From assembly GCF_004959775.1 (NCBI RefSeq), contig NZ_SJZG01000002.1, positions 310,001-374,000 on the forward strand: a DNA stretch of 64,000 nucleotides, given 5' to 3'. A model generated the notes under the pieces. It saw only the letters and a program-made list of their open reading frames with translations. It ran no database searches and had not been told where the DNA came from. Origin of the DNA: Agromyces sp. H66. Lineage in GTDB: Bacteria > Actinomycetota > Actinomycetes > Actinomycetales > Microbacteriaceae. The translations under genes and the position numbers were made by a program. Positions 44,276 to 56,422 of the stretch are shown here, piece by piece (the first letter of the stretch is position 1; each line of letters opens with the position of its first letter).

Positions 44276-45381
44276 GACTTGCCCTTCCGCGGCAGGTGGT
44301 CGCGGGGCGCGTTGCCCCGGCGCTCGGCCCGGTTCGCGAACTCGCGCGCCTGTTCGCGCTCGAAGCGCTGCGCCTGCGATCGCTGGTCGAACTCGGTGTA
44401 CGCGTCGACGATGCGGCTGACGAGCGTGTGGCGCACCACGTCGTCGCTCGTGAGACGCGCGAAGTGGATGTCGTCGATGTTCTCGAGGATGCGGGTCACG
44501 ATGCGCAGGCCGCTCGAGCCGCCCGGCAGGTCGATCTGCGTGATGTCGCCGGTCACGACCATCTTCGAGCCGAACCCGAGTCGCGTGAGGAACATCTTCA
44601 TCTGCTCTGGCGTCGTGTTCTGGGCCTCGTCGAGCACGACGAACGAGTCGTTGAGTGTTCGGCCGCGCATGTAGGCGAGAGGTGCGACCTCGACGGTGCC
44701 CGAGGCGAGGAGCTTCGGCACCAGCTCGGGGTCCATCATCTCGTTCAGGGCGTCGTAGAGCGGACGCAGGTACGGATCGATCTTCTCGGTGAGCGTTCCG
44801 GGCAGGAAGCCGAGCCGCTCCCCCGCCTCGACGGCCGGCCGGGTGAGGATGATGCGGTTCACCTCCTTGCGCTGCAGCGCCTGCACGGCCTTCGCCATGG
44901 CGAGGTAGGTCTTGCCCGTTCCGGCCGGGCCGATACCGAAGACGATGGTGTTCTCGTCGATCGCGTCGACGTACTGCCGCTGGCCCTCGGTCTTCGGCCG
45001 GATCGTCTTGCCGCGGGCGGAGACGATGACCTGTCCGAGCATCTCGCTCGGTTTGGCGTTCGGATCGGCATCGAGCATCCGGGCGGAGCTCCTCACTTCG
45101 GTGGGTGTCGGGTCCTGGCCGCTGCGCACGAGCTCCAGGAGTTCTTCGATGAGGCGGCGCACGCGCAGGCGCTCCTCGGTCTCGCCGCGGATGGCGATCT
45201 CGTTGCCGCGCACGTGCACCTCGATGTCGGGGTACTCGCGCTGGATCGACGAGAGCAGCCGATCCTGCGGCCCGAGGAGCCGCACCATGGCGATGCCGTC
45301 GATGCGGAGCCGTTCCTCGTCGTCGCGGACTGGCCGCGGTGCGGCGGCGTCGGCCTCTGGACCCTGCGGATCAGCCGGCAA
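44272..45381 (-). CDS. PhoH-like ATPase
   Basis: Cytoplasmic P-loop ATPase, usually next to ybeY. The 369-aa protein has an N-terminal KH-like region ([21 protein letters not shown]), Walker [14 protein letters not shown] and Walker [13 protein letters not shown], with the family [10 protein letters not shown]. No ATG fits: TTG 45381 with GAGGAGG six bases upstream, inside the 3' end of the HIT gene, is the best start. The frame runs on upstream but that is antiparallel-frame HIT sequence. Confidence 0.93.
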   Translation of the reverse strand: MPADPQGPEADAAAPRPVRDDEERLRIDGIAMVRLLGPQDRLLSSIQREYPDIEVHVRGNEIAIRGETEERLRVRRLIEELLELVRSGQDPTPTEVRSSARMLDADPNAKPSEMLGQVIVSARGKTIRPKTEGQRQYVDAIDENTIVFGIGPAGTGKTYLAMAKAVQALQRKEVNRIILTRPAVEAGERLGFLPGTLTEKIDPYLRPLYDALNEMMDPELVPKLLASGTVEVAPLAYMRGRTLNDSFVVLDEAQNTTPEQMKMFLTRLGFGSKMVVTGDITQIDLPGGSSGLRIVTRILENIDDIHFARLTSDDVVRHTLVSRIVDAYTEFDQRSQAQRFEREQAREFANRAERRGNAPRDHLPRKGKS

Positions 45382-45730
45382 GCGATGCCTCCTCGAGGCC
45401 GCCCGCGAGGACGTGGGCGTGCACGTGGAACACGGTCTGGCCCCCGCCCGGACCCGTGTTGAAGATGAGGCGGAAGTCGCCGTCGGCGAGGTCGGCGGCG
45501 ATGCCGTTCGCCACGTCGACGAGCTCCGCGAGCAGCGCGGGGTCGGCCGACGCGAGTTCGACCACGTCGCGGTAGTCACCGCGCTTGGGTGTGACGATGA
45601 CGTGCACCGGGGCCTTGGGAGCGATGTCGTGGAACGCGATCACCCGGTCGGTCTCGGCGACGATCCGCGCGGGGATCTCGCGCGCGGCGATGCGTTCGAA
45701 GAGGGTCGGCTCGGCACCGGATGCGGTCAT
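45371..45730 (-). CDS. HIT-family protein (HINT-like)
   Basis: A 119-aa histidine-triad nucleotide-binding protein, hydrolase of AMP-linked substrates. The triad FHVHAHVLAG and the segment HDIAPKAPVHVIVTPKR are typical of HINT. It overlaps phoH by 11 bases, and its 3' end supplies the phoH ribosome binding site. Confidence 0.95.
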   Translation of the reverse strand: MTASGAEPTLFERIAAREIPARIVAETDRVIAFHDIAPKAPVHVIVTPKRGDYRDVVELASADPALLAELVDVANGIAADLADGDFRLIFNTGPGGGQTVFHVHAHVLAGGLEEASLAG

Positions 45731-45754
45731 CCTCCCATCGTAGCGACGGATGCC

Positions 45755-46489
45755 TCACCACCGCCCGAGCGCGACGTTGAGCACGGCGATCGCCGCCGGC
45801 CCCGCGGTGGAGGTGCGCAGCACGGATGCCCCGAGCCGCACCGGTTCGGCCCCGGCCGCGACGAGGCGTTCCAGCTCGGCGGGCGCGATGCCGCCCTCGG
45901 GCCCCACGACGAGGGCGAGGTCGCGGCCGTCGGGTCGCAGGTCGGTGAGCGCCGCCGCCGCGGTCGGCTCGAGCACGAGCACGCGCGCGTCGCCAAGCCT
46001 GGTGGGCAGCTCGGCCGTCGCGGTGACCGGTGCGACCTCGGGAAGTCGCGAGCGGATCGACTGCTTGACGGCCTCGCGCACGATGGCGGCCCAGCGCTGC
46101 CGGCCCTTCTCGGCCTTCGGCCCCTCCCAGCGCGAGACCGACCGCGACGCGGCCCAGGGCACCACGGCGTCGACGCCGAGCTCGGTCGCCGCCTGCACCG
46201 CGAGCTCGTCACGGTCGCCCTTCGCCAGGGCCTGCACGAGCGTGATGCGCGGCGTGGGCGCCTCCTCGACGACGACCTCGGCCGCCTCGAGCACGAGCTC
46301 GCGCGCCCCCGTCGACGACACGACGCCGTGCACCACGGTGCCGCGGCCGTCGCCGATCGCGAGGCGCTCGCCGGGGCGCACCCGCGACACGGTGACGGCA
46401 TGCCGCGCCTCGTCGCCGGTGAGCTCGACCGAGTCGCCCGGCGCGATGCGGGACAGGTCGAGCGACTCGTCGAGGTACAGATGGCTCAT
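45755..46489 (-). CDS. rsmE: 16S rRNA m3U1498 methyltransferase
   Basis: SPOUT methyltransferase of 244 aa. N-terminal PUA-like region (HAVTVSRVRPGERLAIGDG) and C-terminal knot motif ALVVGPEGGIAPAELERL, followed by VRLGASVLRTSTAGPAAIAVL. Next to dnaJ as usual. Confidence 0.96.
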   Translation of the reverse strand: MSHLYLDESLDLSRIAPGDSVELTGDEARHAVTVSRVRPGERLAIGDGRGTVVHGVVSSTGARELVLEAAEVVVEEAPTPRITLVQALAKGDRDELAVQAATELGVDAVVPWAASRSVSRWEGPKAEKGRQRWAAIVREAVKQSIRSRLPEVAPVTATAELPTRLGDARVLVLEPTAAAALTDLRPDGRDLALVVGPEGGIAPAELERLVAAGAEPVRLGASVLRTSTAGPAAIAVLNVALGRW

Positions 46490-46522
46490 CGCGACATCCC
46501 CTGGTTCCCGGTGTCCGAACGC

Positions 46523-47620
46523 TCAGCCGAGGAATCGGTCTCGGAGCCGCGCGAACAGCCCCTGCTGGAAGTGGCTGAGCTGCGGCGCAGCCGGCTTCTT
46601 CGAGGACGCGAACTGCTGGATGAGGTCGCGCTCCTTCGACGAGAGCTTGGTGGGCGTCACGACCTGCACGCCGATCTTCAGGTCGCCACGGCCTGCCCCG
46701 CGGAGCCTGGTGACCCCGCGGTCCTTGACGGTGAGGATCTCGCCGCTCTGCAGGCCCGGCCTGAGCTCGACGTCGACGTCGCCGTCGAGCGCGTGCACGG
46801 TCGTGGTCGTGCCGAGGATCGCATCGGTCATCGCGACCTCGAGGGTGCAGAGCAGGTCATCGCCGTTGCGGCTGAACACCTCGTGGTTGCGAACCTTGAT
46901 CTCGAGATAGAGGTCGCCGTTCGGACCGCCGGCCGGACCCGCCTCGCCGGAACCCGGCATCTGCAGCCGCACACCCGTGTCGACGCCGGCGGGGATGTCG
47001 ACGGGGACGGTGCGGCGCGCCCGCACGCGGCCCTGGCCCTGGCAGGTGACGCACGGGGTCGCGATGATCGTGCCGTATCCGCGGCAGGTGCCGCATGGGC
47101 TCGACGTCATGACGTTGCCGAGCAGCGACCGCACCGAACGCTGGATCGAGCCCGTGCCGCCGCAGATGTCGCACGTGACCGGCGACGTGCCCGGCTGGCA
47201 GCACGAGCCGTGGCACGTCTCGCACACGACGGCGGTGTCGACCTCGATGTCCCGGTGCGTGCCGAAGATCACCTCGTCGAGGCCGACCTCGACGCGGATC
47301 AGCGCGTCCTGGCCGCGTTCCCGGCGCGACCGCGGCCCGCGGCTGGCCTGCCCGGCGCCGAAGAACGTCTCGAAGATGTCGCCGAAGCCGCCGAAGCCCT
47401 GGCCGCCGAAACCGCCCTGACCGCCCAGGTCGTACTGCTGGCGCTGCTTCGGGTCGCTGAGCACGTCGTACGCGTGCGTGACCTGCTTGAAGCGTTCGGA
47501 TGCCTCGGCGCCCGGGTTGACGTCGGGGTGGAGTTCGCGGGCGAGGCGGCGGTACGCCTTCTTGATCTCGTCTGGGGTGGCGTCGCGCGAGACGCCGAGG
47601 ACCTCGTAATGGTCGGCCAC
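46523..47620 (-). CDS. dnaJ: Chaperone DnaJ
   Basis: Co-chaperone of DnaK. The 365-aa protein has a J domain with HPD in [11 protein letters not shown], a Gly/Phe-rich stretch, four Cys-rich zinc repeats ([32 protein letters not shown]) and a C-terminal substrate domain. The actinobacterial DnaJ2 type. Downstream of hrcA under the CIRCE element. Confidence 0.97.
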   Translation of the reverse strand: MADHYEVLGVSRDATPDEIKKAYRRLARELHPDVNPGAEASERFKQVTHAYDVLSDPKQRQQYDLGGQGGFGGQGFGGFGDIFETFFGAGQASRGPRSRRERGQDALIRVEVGLDEVIFGTHRDIEVDTAVVCETCHGSCCQPGTSPVTCDICGGTGSIQRSVRSLLGNVMTSSPCGTCRGYGTIIATPCVTCQGQGRVRARRTVPVDIPAGVDTGVRLQMPGSGEAGPAGGPNGDLYLEIKVRNHEVFSRNGDDLLCTLEVAMTDAILGTTTTVHALDGDVDVELRPGLQSGEILTVKDRGVTRLRGAGRGDLKIGVQVVTPTKLSSKERDLIQQFASSKKPAAPQLSHFQQGLFARLRDRFLG

Positions 47621-47674
47621 GGAGGGGCGATTCCTTTCGATTGCCGGATGCCGGTCGGAACGACAGGCGTCGGA

Positions 47675-48697
47675 TCAGCTCTCGCCGAGCGTGCGGGAGA
47701 GATAGCGGGCGACGGCGCGCACGGCCGCCATGCTGTTGGAGTAGTCCATGCGGGTGGGGCCCACGATGCCGAGCCGCGACACGTCGCGCCCCGGGACCTC
47801 GAATGCGCTCGAGACGACGGAGGTCTCGCCGAGGCCGAACGGGGCGTTCTCGCGCCCGATGCGCACGACCACCGAGTGCTCGTCGGTCGCCATCTCGCCG
47901 AAGAGCCGGAGCAGCACGACCTGCTCCTCGATCGCCTCGATGACGCCGAGGATCGAACCCGGGAAGTCCTGCTCGGTGGCCACCAGGTTCGCCGCACCTG
48001 CGACGACGAGGCGGTCGGGACGCTGCGCGCGCGCCTCGTCGGCGAGCGTCGCGGCGAGCGTGTGCAGCACCTGGGCGTGGCGCCGGTCGACGCTGGCGAT
48101 CTCGCCCGAGAGCGCCTCCGCGGCATCCGCCATCGTGAGGCCGCCGGCGATCTCGTTCAGGCGCACCCGGAGCGCGGCGAGCGTGTCGTCGTCGACGGGG
48201 TGCTCGACCTCGGCGAGGCGCTGCTCGACCTGCCCGGAGTCGGCGATGAGAATGCACAGCACCCTGGTCGGCCCGATCGAGACGAGCTCGACGTGCCGCA
48301 CGCGGGCGCTCGCGAAGCTCGGGTACTGCACGACGGCCAACTGCTTCGTGAGCTGCGACACGAGCCGCACGGTGCGTGCGAGCAGTTCGTCGAGATCGCT
48401 CGACTCCCCGAGGAAGGTCTCGATGGCCTGGCGTTGCGCCTGGCTCAGCGGGCGGATGTCGGTGAGCTGGTCGACGAAGACCCGATAGCCCTTGTCGGTG
48501 GGGATGCGGCCGGAGGAGGTGTGCGGGGCGGCGATGAGCTCCTCCTCCTCGAGGAGCGCCATGTCGTTGCGGATGGTGGCGGCGGACACGCCGAAGGCGT
48601 GCCGCTCGACGATCGTCTTGGAACCGACGGGCTCCCGCGATGCGACGTAATCCTGCACGATCGCCCGGAGCACGGCGAGACTGCGTTCGGAGACCAT
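47675..48697 (-). CDS. hrcA: Heat-shock repressor HrcA
   Basis: Represses heat-shock genes by binding CIRCE. The 340-aa product has the N-terminal winged helix (PVGSKTIVERHAFGVSAATIRNDMALLEEEELI) and family features such as RIPTDKGYRVFVDQL. ATG 48697 with GAGG upstream is chosen; a GTG at 48712 overlaps the operator. It probably represses itself and dnaJ. Confidence 0.96.
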   Translation of the reverse strand: MVSERSLAVLRAIVQDYVASREPVGSKTIVERHAFGVSAATIRNDMALLEEEELIAAPHTSSGRIPTDKGYRVFVDQLTDIRPLSQAQRQAIETFLGESSDLDELLARTVRLVSQLTKQLAVVQYPSFASARVRHVELVSIGPTRVLCILIADSGQVEQRLAEVEHPVDDDTLAALRVRLNEIAGGLTMADAAEALSGEIASVDRRHAQVLHTLAATLADEARAQRPDRLVVAGAANLVATEQDFPGSILGVIEAIEEQVVLLRLFGEMATDEHSVVVRIGRENAPFGLGETSVVSSAFEVPGRDVSRLGIVGPTRMDYSNSMAAVRAVARYLSRTLGES

Positions 48698-48715
48698 GGT
48701 CCTCGCTTCCACTCC

Positions 48716-48742
48716 TTAGCACTCCGTGTATCTGAGTGCTAA
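48716..48742. promoter_or_regulatory. CIRCE operator
   Basis: TTAGCACTC (48716-48724), 9 bases, GAGTGCTAA (48734-48742): an exact consensus CIRCE, the HrcA binding site. It lies 19 bases before the hrcA ATG, and a -10-like TAGTAT (minus strand) sits just upstream of the repeat. Confidence 0.97.
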
Positions 48743-48894
48743 TACTATCGCGACACGCCGCACGAGACCCCGCAAAGTGGTCGTTGCCAGCGCCGTGGCG
48801 CGACGATACCGTATGGGTACTCCCGCGCACGACGGCCGCGAACGTCCCCCTCGCACCGGCGCGGTTCACCGTGTACCCCTGTGAAAGGCACCTG

Positions 48895-49320
48895 ATGACC
48901 GACCCCAACATCCCGTCGTCCGAACCCAACGCGGCCACGCCGCCCCCGCAGCAGCCCGTGGCGGCCGGGCCGCTTTCGCCCGAGCAGGACATCCAGTGGG
49001 GCTCGTTCGCCCACCTCGGCGGCATCCTCGGATTCCTGCCCGCGCTGATCATCTGGCTCGTGTTCAAGGACCGCGGCACGTTCACGAACACCGAGGGCAA
49101 GGAGGCGCTGAACTTCCAGATCACGCTGATCTTCGGGTACGTCGCGGTGTGGATCCTCACGGCGATCATCACCGTCGTCACATTCGGCCTGGGCAGCGTG
49201 CTGTCGCTGCTCACCTGGGCGATCTGGATCCTCGGCGTGGTCTTCTCGATCATCGCCTTCCTCAAGGCGAAGGACGGCGCGCACTACCGGTACCCGTTCG
49301 CCATCCGCCTCATCAAGTAA
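48895..49320 (+). CDS. DUF4870-type membrane protein
   Basis: A 141-aa protein: Pro-rich N terminus, then ALIIWLVFKDRG, NTEGKEALNFQITLIFGYVAVWILTAII and a last helix pair, the DUF4870 pattern. Function unknown. GAAAGG about six bases before ATG. Forms a tandem paralogous pair with the next gene. Confidence 0.85.
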   Translation: MTDPNIPSSEPNAATPPPQQPVAAGPLSPEQDIQWGSFAHLGGILGFLPALIIWLVFKDRGTFTNTEGKEALNFQITLIFGYVAVWILTAIITVVTFGLGSVLSLLTWAIWILGVVFSIIAFLKAKDGAHYRYPFAIRLIK

Positions 49321-49335
49321 CCCGGACGCAAGTTT

Positions 49336-49372
49336 CGCCCGCCGCAGGAGCGTCCTACTCCCGCGGCGGGCG
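49336..49372 (+). terminator. Terminator-like hairpin between the DUF4870 genes
   Basis: CGCCCGCCGC (49336-49345) and GCGGCGGGCG (49363-49372) form a 10-bp stem, followed by TTGCTGT. It lies 15 bases after the first gene's stop. Confidence 0.6.
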
Positions 49373-49436
49373 TTGCTGTGCCAGCATGAAAGAGCACGAG
49401 TCTCGCCACGACGACGAGCCCGAACGAGGAGACCCC

Positions 49437-49820
49437 ATGTCCGACACGCCCACGCCTCCCCCGCCGCCGCAGAACCCCTACCAGCAGAGCCCCGCGCTGA
49501 GCCCGAACGACGAGAAGCTGTGGTCGACCCTGATCCACATCGGCGGCATCTTCTTCGGCTTCATTCCGGCTCTCATCGGCTACCTGATCCTGAAGGACAA
49601 GGGCCCGTTCGTGCGGGCGCACACCGCGACCGCGCTGAACTTCCAGATCACGATGACGATCGCCTACGTGGTCGGTTCGATCCTGACGTTCGTGATCATC
49701 GGCATCTTCATCCTGATCGCGGTGTGGGTCATCGTGATCATCTTCAGCATCATGGCTGCGGTGAAGGCGAACCAGGGCCAGCCCTACACCTACCCGCTCT
49801 CGATCAAGTTCGTGAGCTGA
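49437..49820 (+). CDS. DUF4870-type membrane protein (paralogue)
   Basis: A 127-aa protein with a Pro-rich N terminus and the same core as its neighbour: LIGYLILKDKGPFVRAHTATALNFQITM, then two or three helices. GAGGAGACCCC precedes ATG 49437; an in-frame ATG at 49386 would add a charged extension. Likely a tandem duplication of the preceding gene. Confidence 0.85.
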   Translation: MSDTPTPPPPPQNPYQQSPALSPNDEKLWSTLIHIGGIFFGFIPALIGYLILKDKGPFVRAHTATALNFQITMTIAYVVGSILTFVIIGIFILIAVWVIVIIFSIMAAVKANQGQPYTYPLSIKFVS

Positions 49821-49826
49821 TCGAGG

Positions 49827-51053
49827 TCAGTCCTCGAGCAGGCGCCTGACCACGGCGTCCGCGAGCAGCCGCCCTCGCCTGGTGAGCGTCAGCGCACCGG
49901 CGAGGGCGGTTCTCGCGTCCACGAGGTCGTCGGCGATGAGGCCCGCCACGGCGCGTCGTCCACCGGCGCCGAGCGAGCCGATGTCGAGCCCCTCCCGGAT
50001 CCGCGTGGCCAGCAGCACCCGCTCGGTCTCGCGCGTCGACGCGTCGAGCACCTCCCTGCCGACCGCGGGCGAGTGTCCCGCGGTCACGCGGTCGGCGTAC
50101 GCCGACGGATGCTTGGCGTTCCACCACCGAACCCCGCCGACATGGCTGTGCGCACCCGGGCCCACTCCCCACCAGTCGTCGCCGCGCCAGTAGCCGAGGT
50201 TGTGGCGCGAGCGGTGCTCGGGCGCCGTCGCCCAGTTGCTCACCTCGTACCACTCGTACCCCGCCGCGACCAGCAGCTCGTCGGCCAGGTCGTACATGTC
50301 GGCCTCGAGGTCGTCGGACGGTTCGGCGAGCTCGCCACGGCGGATCTGCCGCGCGAGCTTCGTGCCGTCCTCGACGATGAGCGCATACGCGCTGAGATGA
50401 TCGGGGCGCTCGACGATCGCGGCGTCGACGCTGCGACGCCAGTCGTCGAGCGACTCCCCCGGCGTGCCGTAGATGAGGTCGAGGCTCACGTCGAGCCCCG
50501 CCTGCCGCGCCCAGCGCACGGCGAGAGGCACGCGCGCGGGGTCGTGCGTGCGGTCGAGTGCGGCGAGCACGTGCGGCACGGCGGACTGCATCCCGAACGA
50601 CACGCGCGTGAACCCGCCCGCAGCGAGCCCCGCGAGATCGTCGGGCCCCACCGAATCGGGGTTCGCCTCGGTCGTGATCTCGGCGCCCCGCGCGAGGCCG
50701 AACTCCGTGCGCACCGCGTCGAGCATGCGCACGAGGTCGGTCGCGGGCAGCAGGGTGGGCGTCCCACCCCCGAAGAACACCGTCTGCGCCGGCCGATCCG
50801 GGACGCCGGATGCCTCGAGCATCCGCCGCGACATCCTGATCTCGCCGATGGCGTGGTCGGCGTAGTCGACCTGCCGGGCTCCCCGCAGCTCGCTCGCCGT
50901 GTACGTGTTGAAGTCGCAGTAGCCGCAGCGCACCCGGCAGAACGGCACGTGCACGTACACGCCGAACGCACGCTCGTGGGCGCCGATCGCGGCCGACGGC
51001 GGCAACAGCCCGTCGAGCGGCGCCGGCTCGCCGAGCGGGAGCGCCGACGCCAT
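49827..51053 (-). CDS. hemW: Radical SAM heme chaperone HemW-like
   Basis: A 408-aa protein related to coproporphyrinogen III oxidase. The radical SAM cluster motif CRVRCGYCDFN, followed by FFGGGTPTLLP and the C-terminal HemN_C domain, matches HemW, a heme-binding chaperone. True HemN has an extra Cys in this motif (CxxxCxxCxC); here Asp-Phe follows the third Cys. Its start overlaps the DUF1990 gene by one base (TGATG). Confidence 0.93.
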   Translation of the reverse strand: MASALPLGEPAPLDGLLPPSAAIGAHERAFGVYVHVPFCRVRCGYCDFNTYTASELRGARQVDYADHAIGEIRMSRRMLEASGVPDRPAQTVFFGGGTPTLLPATDLVRMLDAVRTEFGLARGAEITTEANPDSVGPDDLAGLAAGGFTRVSFGMQSAVPHVLAALDRTHDPARVPLAVRWARQAGLDVSLDLIYGTPGESLDDWRRSVDAAIVERPDHLSAYALIVEDGTKLARQIRRGELAEPSDDLEADMYDLADELLVAAGYEWYEVSNWATAPEHRSRHNLGYWRGDDWWGVGPGAHSHVGGVRWWNAKHPSAYADRVTAGHSPAVGREVLDASTRETERVLLATRIREGLDIGSLGAGGRRAVAGLIADDLVDARTALAGALTLTRRGRLLADAVVRRLLED

Positions 51054-51685
51054 CAGACGTAGGCGGGGTGCAGCGCCCGGAGCTCGGTTCGGGTGAGCTC
51101 ACGACGCTTGCGGCGTTGGGCCGGCGCGAGCCCGCGCGTGTCGAACATCGACCGGATGGTGAGCCACACGCCGTCGTCGTCACGATGCTCGAGGATGAAC
51201 GACTCCTCGCCGCTCTCGGGGCCCGCCGCAGTCGTGCCGTAGGCGAACCCGACCCGCTTCGGCTCGTCGACCACGTAGACGACGAGCACGGGGGTGCGAT
51301 GGGTGAGGATCCGCCCCTTCCGCACCAGGGTCGCCGTCATGCCCGCCGCGATGTAGGGCGTGCCGTCGGACCCGAACCGGTCCTCGCGGCGCAGGCCCGG
51401 CTGCTCGGCGAGCGGGGTGCCGTCGGCGTCGTAGACGATGCCCGGGTACTGCGCGCCCGTGCCGGCCGAGACATCCGTCACCTCGAAGCCGGCACCCTTC
51501 TGGATGCCCCAGGTCATGAGCGCCTCGACCGAGCGTGCGAAGCGCTCGTCGCCCGAGCCGAGGCGCACGGAGTCCTCGGCGGGCCGGAACCCGGCGGGCG
51601 GGTAGCGCAGCAGGTCGGGGTCGAGCGTCGCGCCGATGGCGCCGTACGTGACCGACTGGTCGGTGAACGTGCTGCGTCGGGTCAT
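51053..51685 (-). CDS. DUF1990-domain protein
   Basis: A 210-aa protein with YGAIGATLDP near the N terminus and the later VVYVVDEPKRVGFAYGTTAAGPESGEESFIL, typical of DUF1990 (UPF0548). Biochemical role not established. Coupled to hemW by a one-base overlap. Confidence 0.82.
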   Translation of the reverse strand: MTRRSTFTDQSVTYGAIGATLDPDLLRYPPAGFRPAEDSVRLGSGDERFARSVEALMTWGIQKGAGFEVTDVSAGTGAQYPGIVYDADGTPLAEQPGLRREDRFGSDGTPYIAAGMTATLVRKGRILTHRTPVLVVYVVDEPKRVGFAYGTTAAGPESGEESFILEHRDDDGVWLTIRSMFDTRGLAPAQRRKRRELTRTELRALHPAYV

Positions 51686-51752
51686 CCGTTCATTCTACGG
51701 ATGTCGCCTGACCGGCTGCTCCGAGCGGAGTCGGTTGCGGCGAGCAGGGACG

Positions 51753-53609
<1,857 letters not shown>

Positions 53610-53689
53610 CCCGACGATTCTCCCACGACTTGCGAACCGACTTTCGACGGATGCCCCGGCGCGGGCCCCGGGGTTACGCTGACAGCACC

Positions 53690-54913
53690 ATGACCGTGAT
53701 CGAGGCCACCGACGCACGCGTGGCGCCCTCGGCCCTGCGCCCGGTCTTCCTCACGCTCCGATTCGGCCTGCACGTGCTCGTGGTCGGCCTCGCGCTCTTC
53801 GTCATCATGCGCGCGCTGCTCGCGGACGCCCCGACCGAGGTACCGGTCACGATCCTCGCGGTCGCGTTCCTCGCATGGTACGGCGCGGGCGTCGCCGCCG
53901 CGCACCGGCACCTGCCGGCCTGGGCGCGGGTGGCCTGGCTCCTGGCGCTGCTCGGGCTGTGGGTGGCGATGTCGGCACTGACCCCGGATGCCGCGTTCCT
54001 CGCGTTCCCCCTGTTCTTCCTCGAACTTCACGTGCTCGCAGCGCCCATCGCGGTGCCGCTCGTGGTCATCACCTTCGGCCTGTCGGTGTGGGGCACGGCC
54101 TCCCACCTCGGCTTCGAGGTCGGTTCGATCCTCGGTCCGCTCATCAGTTCGGGCGTCGCCATCGTCATCGGACTCGGCTATCGCGCCATGTCGCAGGAGA
54201 CCCGCGATCGCCAGGCGCTCATCCTCGACCTGCTCGCCACGCGCGAAGAGCTCGCCGCGGCCAGCCGCGAGGCCGGCACCCTCGCCGAGCGCGAACGCCT
54301 CGCCCGTGAGATCCACGACACGGTCGCGCAAGGCCTCTCGAGCATCCAGATGCTGCTGCACGCGGCGGAGCGCGACATCGACGACGAGCGCACGCGGGAG
54401 AAGCTCCGCCTCGCCCGCGAGACCGCGGCCGACAACCTCGGCGAGACGCGGCGCTTCATCCGGGAGCTCACGCCCCCCTCGCTCGACGAGCAGACGCTGC
54501 CCGCCGCGCTCCGCCGGCTCGCCGACGCCGTGAACGAGCAGGCCGAGCAGTCCGGCGCACGGACACGCGTGACCTTCCGCACCAGCGGCCCGCCCGTCAT
54601 GCTGCCGATGGCGGCCGACGCCTCGCTCCTGCGCATCGCCCAGGGCGCCCTCGCGAACGTGCTGCGGCATTCGGACGCCGCGCGTGCCGAGCTGACGCTC
54701 AGCTACCTCGGCGACGAGGTCGCGCTCGACGTCGTGGACGACGGCGTGGGCTTCGACGCGGCCGCCGTGCAGCGAGCGGAGGCCGACGGCGCCAGGTTCG
54801 GGCTCAGGGCGATGCGGCAGCGTGCCGAGCGGCAGGGCGGCACCATCGTGATCGAGTCCGCGCCCGGTGAGGGGACCGCAATCTCGGTGCGCATCCCGGT
54901 GGTGGCACCATGA
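53690..54913 (+). CDS. Membrane sensor histidine kinase (HisKA_3)
   Basis: A 407-aa kinase: five to six helices, a coiled linker, then [30 protein letters not shown] (phospho-acceptor His), and an HATPase domain ([30 protein letters not shown]). Sensor is membrane-embedded. Its stop overlaps the response regulator start (ATGA). Confidence 0.95.
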   Translation: MTVIEATDARVAPSALRPVFLTLRFGLHVLVVGLALFVIMRALLADAPTEVPVTILAVAFLAWYGAGVAAAHRHLPAWARVAWLLALLGLWVAMSALTPDAAFLAFPLFFLELHVLAAPIAVPLVVITFGLSVWGTASHLGFEVGSILGPLISSGVAIVIGLGYRAMSQETRDRQALILDLLATREELAAASREAGTLAERERLAREIHDTVAQGLSSIQMLLHAAERDIDDERTREKLRLARETAADNLGETRRFIRELTPPSLDEQTLPAALRRLADAVNEQAEQSGARTRVTFRTSGPPVMLPMAADASLLRIAQGALANVLRHSDAARAELTLSYLGDEVALDVVDDGVGFDAAAVQRAEADGARFGLRAMRQRAERQGGTIVIESAPGEGTAISVRIPVVAP

Positions 54914-55533
54914 TCCGGCTGCTGCTCAGCGACGACCATCCGGTGGTTCGGGCCGGCATCCGGGCACTGCTCGAGTCCGAGTCCGATCTGGAGGTGGTGG
55001 CCGAAGCCGCGACGGCCGAGGACGCCGTGCGGCTCGCCGCGACATCCGGAGTGGACCTCGTGCTCATGGACCTGCAGTTCCCCGGCGCGCTGCAGGGTGC
55101 GGAGGCGACCCGACGAATCCGGTCGCACGACGGCGCACCGCGCGTGCTGGTGCTCACGAACTACGACACCGACGCCGACATCCTCGGCGCCATCGAGGCG
55201 GGCGCGAGCGGGTACCTCCTGAAGGACGCGCCGCCCGCCGAGCTCGTCGCGGCCGTGCGTGCCGCGGCCGTCGGCGAGTCGGCGCTCGCACCCGCGGTCT
55301 CCTCGCGCCTCGACGGCTCTCGCGCGGGCGGCGAGCGTCTCACCGCGCGTGAGGCCGAGGTGCTCTCGCTGGTCGCCGAGGGCCGGTCGAACCGCGACAT
55401 CGGCCGGGCGCTGTTCCTCAGCGAGGCGACGGTGAAGTCGCACCTCGTGCACATATTCGCGAAGCTCGGCGTCGGCTCGCGCACGGCCGCCGTGGCCCGG
55501 GCACGCGAGCTCGGTGCGATCAGGGCGGGCTGA
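54910..55533 (+). CDS. NarL-family response regulator
   Basis: A 207-aa regulator: receiver [15 protein letters not shown], Asp in VLMDLQFPG, Lys in YLLKDA, and LuxR-type helix-turn-helix ([40 protein letters not shown]). Pairs with the preceding kinase; target genes not evident, though the hydrolase gene follows by three bases. Confidence 0.95.
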   Translation: MIRLLLSDDHPVVRAGIRALLESESDLEVVAEAATAEDAVRLAATSGVDLVLMDLQFPGALQGAEATRRIRSHDGAPRVLVLTNYDTDADILGAIEAGASGYLLKDAPPAELVAAVRAAAVGESALAPAVSSRLDGSRAGGERLTAREAEVLSLVAEGRSNRDIGRALFLSEATVKSHLVHIFAKLGVGSRTAAVARARELGAIRAG

Positions 55534-55536
55534 CGG

Positions 55537-56307
55537 ATGCCCCGCGCCCGCGTCGTGCTCGTGCACGGGATCCGTACGTCCGCCTCGATGTGGCGGCGGC
55601 AGCTCAACGCGTTCGCCCGGCACGACATCGAGGCGGTCGCCGTCGACCTGCCCGGGCACGGCGCGCGGATGGACGACCCGTTCTCGCTCGACGACGCCAT
55701 GCGCGTCATCGACGAGGCGATCGGCACGCGCAGTGCGGGTGACCGCACGCCACGACTCCTCGTCGGCCTGAGCCTCGGCGGGTATCTCGCCATCGAGTAC
55801 GCGGCGACGCATCCGGGCCGCATCGACGGGCTCGTCGCGGCGTCGTGCGGCACCAGGCCGCGGGGGCCCGGGCTCGCGGGCTACCGCCGGCTCGCCGAGC
55901 TGATCGGACGGCTGCCCGATCGCGGGCGCGCCATGAACGACCTCATGGCGCAACTCTTCCTTACTCCCGAGGCCGTCGCCGACGTGATCGGCGGCGGCGT
56001 CGCACTCGAGGTCATGTCCCCGGCGCTCGGGGTCGTGGGCGAACTCGACCCCGAGGCGGCGCTCCGACGCATCGACGTGCCGGTCTGGTTCGTGAACGGG
56101 CGGTTCGACCACTTCAGGCTCGAGGAGCGACGTATGCTCCGCGCGGCACGTGATGCCCGGCTCGTCGTCGTGCCGGGCGCGACGCACCTCGTGAGCCTCG
56201 CGCGTCCCGAGGACTTCACCGCCGCCGTCCTCGGTGCGGTGGCCGAACTCGATCTCCGGGCCGCCCGTGATCGCCGCCGACGCCGCGTTGGTGCGGCTCG
56301 CGGGTAG
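55537..56307 (+). CDS. Alpha/beta hydrolase
   Basis: A 256-aa hydrolase: oxyanion HG in [13 protein letters not shown], nucleophile Ser in [15 protein letters not shown], probable Asp in [10 protein letters not shown] and His in [14 protein letters not shown]. Substrate unknown. Same strand and 3 bases after the response regulator, so probably cotranscribed. Confidence 0.9.
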   Translation: MPRARVVLVHGIRTSASMWRRQLNAFARHDIEAVAVDLPGHGARMDDPFSLDDAMRVIDEAIGTRSAGDRTPRLLVGLSLGGYLAIEYAATHPGRIDGLVAASCGTRPRGPGLAGYRRLAELIGRLPDRGRAMNDLMAQLFLTPEAVADVIGGGVALEVMSPALGVVGELDPEAALRRIDVPVWFVNGRFDHFRLEERRMLRAARDARLVVVPGATHLVSLARPEDFTAAVLGAVAELDLRAARDRRRRRVGAARG

Positions 56308-56317
56308 CTGGTATCGT
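56288..56317 (+). promoter_or_regulatory. Candidate rpsT promoter
   Basis: TTGGTG (56288-56293) and TATCGT (56312-56317) are separated by 18 bases, straddling the hydrolase stop codon. They lie about 100 bases before the rpsT start. Confidence 0.5.
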
Positions 56318-56422
56318 TGTCTGTTGGCTTGCGTGCGGGTCCCACCCCGCACGAGACGCCGCGTCGGCCCCTCTACCGCGCGCGGCACATCCGGTACCCG
56401 CACACGAACGAAAGAACACCAC

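Noticed and set aside
44912-48742. 1276-codon plus-strand frame opposite phoH to hrcA
   Set aside because: Shadow of phoH, HIT, rsmE, dnaJ and hrcA, all of which have intact motifs.
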